Shown here: in pieces, positions 8,710 through 15,116 of the stretch
Numbering within the stretch: position 1 is the first letter of the stretch
How the letters are laid out: every line of letters starts with the position of its first letter
Source: an uncultured Dehalococcoidales bacterium
GTDB lineage: Bacteria; Chloroflexota; Dehalococcoidia; UBA1151; UBA1328
Assembly (NCBI GenBank): GCA_905614375.1
Contig: CAJQSP010000026.1
Span: 1-28,459 of the forward strand
Direction of reading: 5' to 3'
DNA length: 28,459 bases
Notes under the pieces: model-generated
Told to the model about the DNA's origin: nothing
What the model saw: the letters and a program-made list of their open reading frames with translations, nothing else
Database searches by the model: none
Position numbers and translations under genes: made by a program

Positions 8710-9366
8710 CTAGCTTCGATCTGCAGTGACTTTTTCGAGCATCTTTGGTGGAAGCGGGAAGATCCAACCCCGGTTCTGGATTATTGCCTTCGAAAACTCG
8801 GGAGGAATAGCGACGATAATTTCTGGTTCGATTGAGAATCGACCTGTGAACCCACCGATAGCGCTACGTGCGTGAACACCGCCGTAGTTTTGATCTTCAC
8901 CGTCTTCAGCGAATTCGCCCTTGCCACCGCCGAACACCGACTGCCAGCGTTCGGAGAAGCCGTTCATAACTGCCGGACCACCATTGAACGCAACGTCTGT
9001 CGATACCACCATACCCAATGCTTTTACCGTGTAGATCACGTCGTTCAAGTCGCCGCCTTCACCACCGCAAGTCAAACCCCAGTGGAGTCGCTTAATCATC
9101 GAACTGGCGATCCACTGCGCTGCAGCCTGACCCTCTTTGATGCGATCATGATCGTCGTACATTTGGCCAGGTCCATATCCGTGTCCTGAGAGGTAAACGA
9201 GACCAGATTCGTGAAAAACGATTCCACTGATTCCAGAACCTTTGAGGCTTTTTACATCGGTTTCGAAGGAGCCCATGTCCATTTTGAGTTCATTTATTCG
9301 ATCGTAAACATCGAAGTCGCGTCTCAGATGATCAGGGACTATCGAGTTGTCGTAGAACGTTCCCAT
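8710..9366 (-). CDS. RidA (YjgF/YER057c/UK114)-like protein
   Basis: The 218-residue protein is longer than classical RidA (about 130) because of an N-terminal extension of roughly 45 residues and acidic/glycine-rich inserts. The core signatures are present: 'GLVYLSGHGYGP' (55-66), an 'EGQAAAQWIASSMIKRL' helix (78-94), 'GGDLNDVIYTVKALGMVVS' (104-122), a 'GFSERWQSVFG' helix (136-146) and 'HARSAIGG', with R167 at the position that binds the carboxylate of imine/enamine substrates in RidA. RidA proteins deaminate reactive 2-aminoacrylate-type intermediates; longer catabolic members often sit in operons and act on pathway-specific substrates. This gene lies 48 bases downstream of two TIM-barrel genes on the same strand, so it is probably the last gene of that cluster. 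Confidence 0.8.
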   Translation of the reverse strand: MGTFYDNSIVPDHLRRDFDVYDRINELKMDMGSFETDVKSLKGSGISGIVFHESGLVYLSGHGYGPGQMYDDHDRIKEGQAAAQWIASSMIKRLHWGLTCGGEGGDLNDVIYTVKALGMVVSTDVAFNGGPAVMNGFSERWQSVFGGGKGEFAEDGEDQNYGGVHARSAIGGFTGRFSIEPEIIVAIPPEFSKAIIQNRGWIFPLPPKMLEKVTADRS

Positions 9367-9414
9367 GCATGATTCCTTTTAGATTCGACACTACTTGGCC
9401 GAATCGGTGTGTAG

Positions 9415-10245
9415 TTATTGATTGAACAGCGTGGTCAGGTATTTAACGGCGGCTGGAAGTGCATCTTTCGACAACAGATTCCCCCGCGGCTCATAGACGA
9501 TTGAAATCGGACCTTCAAACTTGGCATTTTTGAGAGTGCGAACTATACGGGAATAGTCGAGCCACTGTTCGTCACCGGCGGTTGCGAAATAGAACTTTGC
9601 CCTCAACATTTCGGCTCTCGGAGCACACATCTCGATTGATTCATATAGCTGTTCTTCAGCTTCGTTCGCTGGACTTCCTGGACCTGACGAACCTGGTGAA
9701 CCCTGAAACTGCCCGGTATCTAGGACGTACGAAAGTGCCGGACTATCGATCTCATCAAGCATTTTGAGCACCTGAACACCGGTCGACGGCGTTGAACCGT
9801 GATTGTGGTTGTGTAGGAATACTTTGATGCGGGCTTCCACGGCGTAGTCACATATCGTCTGGAACTTCTTGCGAACTTCTCCGAACGTGAATTCGAGCGT
9901 TTGGCCGTTCACGACGCCATTTCCGGGAAGCCGAATAGCGCTTATACCCAAATGCGGTGCGGCATCGATCAGCGCTCTCGCACGGTCGAGTTCATTTGGG
10001 ATCGACGATACGGGTTCTTTGAACTGGACGATCACACCGGCATAGCCGAACGTTACGCCGCGACTTTCAATCGAATGCGCCAGTTCTTGAAGGTACGTTG
10101 GCTCGTACGAGGTTAAGAGTCGATCTTCAATATCGACTCCCGCGATTCCAAGCTCGGCAGCCATATCGGCAGCAGCGTGAATGCAGTCGTCGCCGTTCCC
10201 GTATATGTCGTGGAACGAAAGAGCTTGAAGGTAGGTCGGGTTCAT
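9415..10245 (-). CDS. Sugar phosphate isomerase/epimerase-like TIM-barrel protein (AP-endonuclease-2 superfamily), paralogue A
   Basis: The 276-residue protein belongs to the xylose-isomerase-like TIM barrels (hydroxypyruvate isomerase, tagatose epimerase, inosose dehydratase relatives). Diagnostic segments are 'GIAGVDIED' (strand 2), 'AIRLPGNG' (strand 4), 'LHNHNHG' at 144-150, 'LDTGQFQGSPG' at 175-185 and 'SIVYEPRG' with E252. It aligns without large gaps to the neighbour at 10274-11113, with identical spacing of LHNHNHG, DTGQ and E252, so the two are tandem duplicates that have diverged. The neighbour has H213 in a strand that usually supplies a metal-binding His; this copy has Met there, which may alter or abolish metal-dependent chemistry. 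Substrate unknown. The gap to the upstream gene is 28 bases, consistent with one operon. Confidence 0.85.
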   Translation of the reverse strand: MNPTYLQALSFHDIYGNGDDCIHAAADMAAELGIAGVDIEDRLLTSYEPTYLQELAHSIESRGVTFGYAGVIVQFKEPVSSIPNELDRARALIDAAPHLGISAIRLPGNGVVNGQTLEFTFGEVRKKFQTICDYAVEARIKVFLHNHNHGSTPSTGVQVLKMLDEIDSPALSYVLDTGQFQGSPGSSGPGSPANEAEEQLYESIEMCAPRAEMLRAKFYFATAGDEQWLDYSRIVRTLKNAKFEGPISIVYEPRGNLLSKDALPAAVKYLTTLFNQ

Positions 10246-10273
10246 GAATGTGCGATATCCGTGACAGACTAGC

Positions 10274-11113
10274 CTACATCTCGTGCTTGGCGATCATAGA
10301 GCGTAGGTAAGTGTTTGCTAGTGGCACAGCAGTAGGCTCGTCTAGCTCGTCCTGACCTTCGAAGACAATCGACATCCAACCGTTGTAACCGACGTTCTTG
10401 ATGATTGGCATGATTCGTTCATAGTCGAGCCATGCTTCTTTACCACTGGCGATTCGGTAGATTTTTGCTCGGACGTGAACTGCTCGTGGTGCTGATGTTT
10501 CTATCGAACCGTAGAAGTTCCACTGTGGGTCTTCCTGTCCACGTTCACCAAACGATGCTCCGGGCGATCCACGGTACTGGCCTGTGTCGAGAATGTGTGA
10601 GTAGTAAGGGTTGTCGACATCGTCCATAAGTCGAATCACCTGATCTCCGGTCGCCGGGATGCAACCGTGATTGTGGTTGTGGAGACCGACCACAACACCC
10701 TTTGATTGGCCATACTCGGCTACCTCTTTGGTCGATGCTACAAGGCGAGGCCATGCCTGTTCCTCGGTTTCACCTTCGGGGAGCCATGAGCCGAACGCTC
10801 GAATCATGGGAATGCCCATTTTTGCGGCAACATCGATCCACTTTTTCATCAGATCGATCTGTTCACGAAGCTCTTCGCCGGTCTTGCCGAAGTTGTTCGA
10901 AACTCCGATGTAGCACATGTGGAGTCCACGTTTGAGGCACGCCTGCTTGACGTGCTCGAGGTAATCGTCATCGGTCGATGCGAAATGAGTGAAGTGCAGA
11001 TCGACGCCGTCCATTTTGTACTCACCTGCTTTATCGATGATCCCGAGCAGGTCGATATTCCCCGCGTTGAACGTATCACGGTAGGAGAGTGATTGAAGAC
11101 TAAGTTTGATCAT
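10274..11113 (-). CDS. Sugar phosphate isomerase/epimerase-like TIM-barrel protein (AP-endonuclease-2 superfamily), paralogue B
   Basis: The 279-residue TIM-barrel protein is the first gene of the three-gene minus-strand cluster ending with the RidA-like gene. Candidate metal or active-site residues are in LHNHNHG (144-150), D176 of 'ILDTGQYRGSPG', H213 of 'AVHVRAKIY' and E252 of 'SIVFEGQDE'. In tagatose/psicose epimerases the site is Glu-Asp-His-Glu; here the first Glu appears replaced by the His/Asn-rich LHNHNHG, an unusual variation shared with the tandem copy. The role is probably isomerisation or epimerisation of a sugar or cyclitol derivative in the cytoplasm, inferred from family and neighbours only. 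The ATG is read at 11113. The region upstream is shared with the divergent amidohydrolase gene, so coordinated control is plausible. Confidence 0.87.
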   Translation of the reverse strand: MIKLSLQSLSYRDTFNAGNIDLLGIIDKAGEYKMDGVDLHFTHFASTDDDYLEHVKQACLKRGLHMCYIGVSNNFGKTGEELREQIDLMKKWIDVAAKMGIPMIRAFGSWLPEGETEEQAWPRLVASTKEVAEYGQSKGVVVGLHNHNHGCIPATGDQVIRLMDDVDNPYYSHILDTGQYRGSPGASFGERGQEDPQWNFYGSIETSAPRAVHVRAKIYRIASGKEAWLDYERIMPIIKNVGYNGWMSIVFEGQDELDEPTAVPLANTYLRSMIAKHEM

Positions 11114-11349
11114 GGTGACTCATTTCTGTGCTCGATGACGGGTTGGATCAGAAACTGGAAATCTAGGCTTGTCGACGAGCTTTTTGTCGGGATGGCAGCG
11201 AATGTACCACCGGGGAGCGACGAATCAAGGGGTTACGCTAGAGTTTCTTGAAGGGATGGCTGATTTTGTACCAGCCTTCTTACTTTCCGTGTTTACGGGA
11301 TTCACGTAAGCTTCGCCAATCCTGCGGCAGCGACATTCGGGAAAAGTTT
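11114..11349. other. Divergent intergenic region between TIM-barrel cluster and amidohydrolase
   Basis: This 236-base stretch separates two divergent transcription units and must hold both promoters. A small stem (about 11288-11301, CCGT-GTTT-ACGG) and an interrupted GGCTG/CAGCC pair near 11260-11278 are visible. I find no convincing -35/-10 pair, and no coding frame is supported. A longer open frame from 11248 runs into the amidohydrolase, but the residues it adds have no family similarity. Confidence 0.4.
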
Positions 11350-12183
11350 ATGAAGAAAATCGATTCACATTTGCATGTTTGGGCACACGATGCCGAAACC
11401 TACCCGTACAGGTCTGGTCAACAACAGCCGACGGCCCGTGGGAATGCTGAGTTTTTACTCGATTTGATGGATCAGGCAGACGTATCTGGATCGCTTATCG
11501 TCCAACCGATTGTTCATGGTTTCGATCATTCCTACGTTGATGACACGTTGAAACAGTGGCCAGATAGATTTGTAGGTATGTGCCTTGTCGATCCACAGGC
11601 TGCAGATCCTGTTGGGATGCTCGAAGATCTCGTTGCCAGAGGATATCGAGGGGTGCGGTTTAATCCTGGGCTTTGGCGCGATGGTGAAATGATGAACGGC
11701 GATATTGGTAGGGCGCTGTACAAACGCGCTGGCGAGCTAGGAATTCCAGTTGGTTTTCTTGTGGGACCGCAAAACTATCAAGAGATCGAAACGTTGGCCG
11801 CTTTGTACCCAGAGACTGAGGCGATTATCGATCACTTCGGACATTGCGTTCCGTCTGTTGACGGTTCAGAAGTTCCAGAGTTCGAACAGTTACTTGCTAT
11901 AGCCCGCTACCCGCAGATCAACGTGAAGCTTTCTGAGTTTCCCCGTGCTTCTAACCAAGAATTCCCGTATATGGATATGTTCGATTGGGTGCATAGGCTG
12001 ATCGAGGCCTATTCTGCTGATCGGCTGATGTGGGGCACTGACTTTCCATTCATCGTCGAGCAGGTCGGGTACTCCAAAGGTTGGGAGATCGCCGACAGGA
12101 TAGAGCCTGCTATGGGACCTGGACTTCGGGATCAGATCCTTGGTGGAACATGTGAACGTTTGTTTGGCACGTGGGGCGAGTAG
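11350..12183 (+). CDS. Amidohydrolase-2 family (TIM-barrel metal-dependent hydrolase)
   Basis: The 277-residue protein starts MKKIDSHLHVWAHD. The H7-x-H9 pair is the first metal-binding motif of the amidohydrolase-2 family and nearly always lies within the first 15 residues, which is why I chose the ATG at 11350 over an upstream in-frame ATG at 11248. Further landmarks are 'GYRGVRFNPGLW' (98-109), 'IIDHFGHCVP' with H162, and 'ADRLMWGTDFPF' with D231 as the final metal or catalytic Asp. The family includes lactonases (L-rhamnono- and L-fuconolactonase types) and aromatic decarboxylases. The 'AETYPY' opening and the GTDFP ending fit lactonase-like members best, an inference. It is divergent from the TIM-barrel/RidA cluster and followed by a DUF3500 gene, suggesting a sugar or lactone catabolic locus. 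Confidence 0.9.
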   Translation: MKKIDSHLHVWAHDAETYPYRSGQQQPTARGNAEFLLDLMDQADVSGSLIVQPIVHGFDHSYVDDTLKQWPDRFVGMCLVDPQAADPVGMLEDLVARGYRGVRFNPGLWRDGEMMNGDIGRALYKRAGELGIPVGFLVGPQNYQEIETLAALYPETEAIIDHFGHCVPSVDGSEVPEFEQLLAIARYPQINVKLSEFPRASNQEFPYMDMFDWVHRLIEAYSADRLMWGTDFPFIVEQVGYSKGWEIADRIEPAMGPGLRDQILGGTCERLFGTWGE

Positions 12184-12307
12184 ACGCTCGTTGAGTTTTT
12201 GCCGCCTCGTTCATATTCGGATGTTGAATATTCGCTCATTCACCCCATGATGCCAATCGCTGGCTTATAGTGTGCATCAGCCGGAATACATCTCAAAAGG
12301 AACCTCG

Positions 12308-13306
12308 ATGACATCGTCGCCAATTCCATCTTCAGCTCCCGACGCAGTAAAACGAATGACTGCCGCTGCGACCGATTTCTTGAACTCCCTTGATGATTCA
12401 CAGCGAGCGACAGCATCATTCGGTTTTGCTGGTGATGAACGATACAAATGGGCTTACACACCGGTCGATCGCGAGGGGATTAGGCTCGGTGAAATGAACG
12501 ATGCTCAGCGCAAGGCTGCGTTCACGATGATGGAAACGGTTTACAGCGCACGGGGTGTGGCGACTGCTCATCGGATTATCGAGCTCGAGACGATTTTGGG
12601 CGAGTGGGAAAAGATCAGCGAAAAGATTTCTCAGTGGGAACGAAATACCGACCGCTACTGGTTTAGCGTTTTCGGCAACCCGGGAAGCGTCGACGAGCCG
12701 TGGGGCTTCCGCGTTGGCGGTCACCACATTGGTCTTACAGCAAACGTGGTGGATGGCGAGCAGGTTGCGATTTTACCCCTGTTCTTCGGAGCGAACCCTG
12801 CTGTGATCCGCCACGGTGATCGCAAGGACGAACGAACGCTTGTCGAGGAACAGGATTGGGCTAGGTCATTGCTATTGTCTATGGACGCAGAGCAGACGAA
12901 GCTGGCAGTTGTTGACCCGATTGCTCCTGCCGATATTTTGACTACGAATGTTCGTTCAGCCGATCCCAACATCGCTCCTAAGGGAATTGGATTCAGCTTG
13001 TTAGGCGACCAGCAGCGCGATCAGTTAGTTGCGTTGGCGAAGCACTACGTTACTCGTGGTTCTGACGATCTTGCTTCGAACTACTGGCGTGAACTGGAGT
13101 CGGTAGGATTCAATGACGTGACCTTCGCGTGGGCTGGTCCTTCCGAAGTTGGTGCGCCGCACTATTACGCCATTCGACACCCACGATTCTTGATCGAATA
13201 CGACAATACGCAGAACGAGGCGAATCACATTCACTCGGTGTTGCGGGATTACGCCCACGACTTCGGTGAGGACCTGTTGGCCGCTCACTATAGGGATTCG
13301 CACTAG
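12308..13306 (+). CDS. DUF3500 family protein
   Basis: The 332-residue protein shows the hallmarks of DUF3500: 'YKWAYTPVDREGIRLGEMNDAQ' at about 46-67, 'RYWFSVFGNPG' near 116-126, 'PWGFRVGGHHIGL' with paired His at 139-140, 'LPLFFGANPAVIRHG', and near the C-terminus 'EANHIHSVLRDYAHDFGEDL'. The biochemical function of this family is not established as far as I know. The conserved His, Asp and Asn residues in the GGHH and NHIHS motifs look like an active or metal-binding site. I chose the ATG at 12308 because AAAGGAA sits 6 bases before it; an ATG 12 codons upstream has no such site. It follows the amidohydrolase by 124 bases on the same strand. No signal peptide is seen. Confidence 0.88.
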   Translation: MTSSPIPSSAPDAVKRMTAAATDFLNSLDDSQRATASFGFAGDERYKWAYTPVDREGIRLGEMNDAQRKAAFTMMETVYSARGVATAHRIIELETILGEWEKISEKISQWERNTDRYWFSVFGNPGSVDEPWGFRVGGHHIGLTANVVDGEQVAILPLFFGANPAVIRHGDRKDERTLVEEQDWARSLLLSMDAEQTKLAVVDPIAPADILTTNVRSADPNIAPKGIGFSLLGDQQRDQLVALAKHYVTRGSDDLASNYWRELESVGFNDVTFAWAGPSEVGAPHYYAIRHPRFLIEYDNTQNEANHIHSVLRDYAHDFGEDLLAAHYRDSH

Positions 13307-13330
13307 GTCTTTGAACTGCGATAGGACTGT

Positions 13331-13590
13331 TTGCTGGCTATCAATTCCACTAATCTCGAAAACGACCAGTTTGGTTACGCTTGTTACACGATCGTGGCTA
13401 CAGCGCCGTCGGAGCTAATTGAGCCGCTGCTCGATATCGAAAAGGCAGCAGAGCAAGATCGTGCGAAGATTCCAGTTCACGCGACGGTAGGGGCATTTTT
13501 CACGACATCAAGAGCCTTGATAATTTGCTCGAAGCGATTCATTCTGTACCCGGTGCTCACCAGCCAATATCGAGATTAATTGGCTGCTGA
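13331..13590 (+). pseudogene. Frameshifted 2H-phosphoesterase / 2'-5' RNA ligase-like remnant
   Basis: A frame opening at TTG 13331 encodes 'GYACYTIVATAPSELIEPLL' and then 'AKIPVHATVGAF', in which H-A-T after a Pro resembles the first HxT motif of 2H phosphoesterases. At a run of five T (13496-13500) the sensible sequence moves to another frame and continues 'HDIKSLDNLLEAIHSVPG' until TGA at 13588-13590. Restoring one T would give 'VGAFFHDIKSLDNLLEAI', which reads as continuous coding sequence. The second HxT motif is absent, so the gene is also truncated. A long hairpin at 13541-13606 covers its end. It follows DUF3500 by 24 bases. Confidence 0.5.
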
Positions 13591-13606
13591 GCACCGGGTA
13601 TGGGGT
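13541..13606. repeat. Long hairpin between convergent genes
   Basis: The arms 13547-13568 and 13579-13600 are complementary over 22 positions with one C-C mismatch, around a 10-base loop (13569-13578). Allowing G-U pairs, the stem extends to 13541-13606. It lies between the plus-strand 2H remnant and the minus-strand zinc-binding lipoprotein gene that ends at 13649. No U-tract follows either arm. It may act as a bidirectional transcription stop or RNA stabiliser, or be a small palindromic repeat. Confidence 0.85.
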
Positions 13607-13648
13607 GGCGTTTTGGAAACGGCTGGCGCGGTTCGAGCTTGGGGCGGA

Positions 13649-14557
13649 TTAACTACAGCGAAGGGCATTCTGAAGAGCGTCGGCGTTCGACTTCATGATG
13701 TCGATATAGTCAATGCGGCTAGATGCTTGTTCGGATGTTCTGACTTCGAGTGGATGAAGTGAGAGAAGTTCAGCGCCTGTTTCAGCTGCGACTGTTTCTG
13801 CCAAGCGATTGCTGACGATAGGTTCTTGCATTATGTGCGATATGTTTAAGTCTTTAATCTTTTCGATTACGCCTGCGATCTTGGCAGGGCCAGATTCGAA
13901 CTCAGGAGATAGGCCTGCAAGTCCGATCTGCTCGAAGCCATAGCGTTCAGCCATATGCCCGAATGCTAGATGGGAGACGACCACGCTATTGAGTTCACAA
14001 TTTGAGATTTGCGTACTTATTAGATCATCGAGTGCTTGAAGCTCAACATCAAGACCATCGGCGTTTCTGGTGTAAATCTGTGAACCAGCGGGGTCGATCT
14101 CTATGAGTGCGGACAATATTCTATCGGCCTGCTCTTGTGCCTTAAGCGGGTTTAGCCAGACGTGGACATCGACTATTCCTTCGCCGTGATCTTCGCCTAC
14201 CGATTCGAGAATAATCGTCTGAACGGTGACCGTCGGCGAATTATCGCCATCAGTACTTGAAGCAGAAGCAGCATTAAATGCCCAAGATTCGAACGAAGGG
14301 TGGTTATAGATAAATAGGTCGGAGTTTGAGATAGCTCGGACGTCTGACGGGGCAGGCTCGAAATCGTGAGCCTCGACTCCAGGCTTGGTCAGTTGTTGGA
14401 CGGTTATTCGATTTCCGCCAATTGTTTCTGATAAAAACGTCAAAGGGTAAGTGGTGGTGATTACGGTTACCTCGCCACCTGCAGGTGGTTGTAGATCGCC
14501 TTCACAGGCTATGGCAGCAACGAAAAGTATTAGTAATGCTTTTTTGTAAAAATTCAT
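13649..14557 (-). CDS. Zinc-type ABC transporter solute-binding lipoprotein (ZnuA/TroA family)
   Basis: The 302-residue protein begins MNFYKKALLILFVAAIAC, a lipoprotein signal with lipid-accepting C18 (the lipobox AIAC is imperfect). It should sit on the outer face of the membrane and deliver metal to an ABC importer. Metal ligands of the family are visible as H64 (GVEAHDFEP), H132 (DVHVWLNP) and H196 (VVSHLAFGH). A His at the third position favours zinc over manganese. The fourth position, usually Asp, appears as His in 'SLHPLE' (H268). Only a short His/acidic loop (GEDHGEG) is present. No ABC permease or ATPase gene adjoins it, so it is an orphan here. An ATG 7 codons upstream (14578) is possible. 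I prefer 14557 because the signal peptide then starts normally and the proximal Fur-like box lies just outside the gene. Confidence 0.9.
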   Translation of the reverse strand: MNFYKKALLILFVAAIACEGDLQPPAGGEVTVITTTYPLTFLSETIGGNRITVQQLTKPGVEAHDFEPAPSDVRAISNSDLFIYNHPSFESWAFNAASASSTDGDNSPTVTVQTIILESVGEDHGEGIVDVHVWLNPLKAQEQADRILSALIEIDPAGSQIYTRNADGLDVELQALDDLISTQISNCELNSVVVSHLAFGHMAERYGFEQIGLAGLSPEFESGPAKIAGVIEKIKDLNISHIMQEPIVSNRLAETVAAETGAELLSLHPLEVRTSEQASSRIDYIDIMKSNADALQNALRCS

Positions 14558-14575
14558 TTGAGACTTAGTATCAAA
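14557..14575. promoter_or_regulatory. Fur/Zur-like operator, proximal copy
   Basis: TTTGAGACTTAGTATCAAA is a 9-1-9 inverted repeat with one mismatch. Its core (read on the minus strand TGATACT-A-AGTCTCA) matches the 7-1-7 architecture of Fur-family boxes. It abuts the start codon of the zinc-binding lipoprotein gene. A perfect second copy of the core lies at 14632-14648, centre to centre 74 bases away. The metal specificity (Zur) is inferred from the target gene. Confidence 0.65.
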
Positions 14576-14631
14576 CATGGGTTAATCGAAATTAATATCA
14601 AGCCCATAAGTATTAGTTTAGGACATTAAAT

Positions 14632-14648
14632 ATGATACTAAGTATCAT
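14632..14648. promoter_or_regulatory. Fur/Zur-like operator, distal copy
   Basis: ATGATACTAAGTATCAT is a perfect 8-1-8 palindrome centred on A14640, containing the 7-1-7 core TGATACT-A-AGTATCA. It lies in the 120-base gap upstream of the zinc-binding lipoprotein gene, after the stop of the zinc-ribbon gene. It shares its core with the box at 14557-14575. Two copies of one palindrome in one short promoter region are unlikely by chance. Confidence 0.7.
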
Positions 14649-14700
14649 TTATGTGCCGAAGGATGTTTCAGTATAACTACGAAAATGTTGTCAAGTATAT

Positions 14701-15057
14701 CTAGCTTGGTTCGACGATTTTCCAGCGAGGAACCGTTCCGCCTTCGGCACCTCGAGTCGACTTGTAGAGGACTCGATTGCTTGAGAGCGAAGAATCCGGC
14801 GTTTGCTCGACGGATTCGGCACCTGACCAGTGCCCCCACGCTGCATCGCAATTGGTGCAGTTGTCGGATTCGTATACGTTGCCGGTTGTATGGCAATTGG
14901 CGCAAAACGTAGTTAACCCAGCGTCGAGTGCTGCTTTGTTCGGAGAAGTGTCGGCTCCGCAAGCAGGACAGTTTGGCGCTGACGACGGCAGGAACCGTGG
15001 TGTCATAATCTTGGCGCAAACTTTACATGTGAACGTGGGATGGGCTTCGGAAGTCAT
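14701..15057 (-). CDS. Small protein with two zinc-ribbon modules (four CxxC)
   Basis: The 118-residue protein carries four CxxC knuckles: C11/C14 (FTCKVCAKI), C30/C33 (NCPACGAD), C52/C55 (FCANCHT) and C67/C70 (NCTNCDAAW). They pair naturally into two four-Cys zinc ribbons of similar spacing. After residue 75 it is low-complexity and polar, ending 'VPRWKIVEP'. I do not recognise a named family. Tandem zinc ribbons of this kind often bind nucleic acid or protein partners. It lies 60 bases downstream of fhs on the same strand and just upstream of the zinc-binding lipoprotein gene with its Fur-like boxes. A role linked to zinc supply is possible, but co-transcription with fhs is equally likely. 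The distal palindrome lies after its stop, so it probably does not control this gene. Confidence 0.75.
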   Translation of the reverse strand: MTSEAHPTFTCKVCAKIMTPRFLPSSAPNCPACGADTSPNKAALDAGLTTFCANCHTTGNVYESDNCTNCDAAWGHWSGAESVEQTPDSSLSSNRVLYKSTRGAEGGTVPRWKIVEPS

Positions 15058-15116
15058 TCTTACTCGTGATTTGATTCGGTTTGGTTAGTTCTGAAGGGTT
15101 GAATTGTATCTAGCGT

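Noticed and set aside
11248..11349. Longer amidohydrolase starting at an upstream in-frame ATG (34 more residues)
   Set aside because: The HxH motif belongs within the first 10-15 residues of the family, the added residues have no family similarity, and MKKIDSHLHVW is a standard start.
14701..15057. Zinc-ribbon gene as part of a divergent Zur-controlled unit
   Set aside because: It is on the same strand as the zinc-binding lipoprotein gene and upstream of the operators; the palindromes follow its stop codon, so direct control is not supported.
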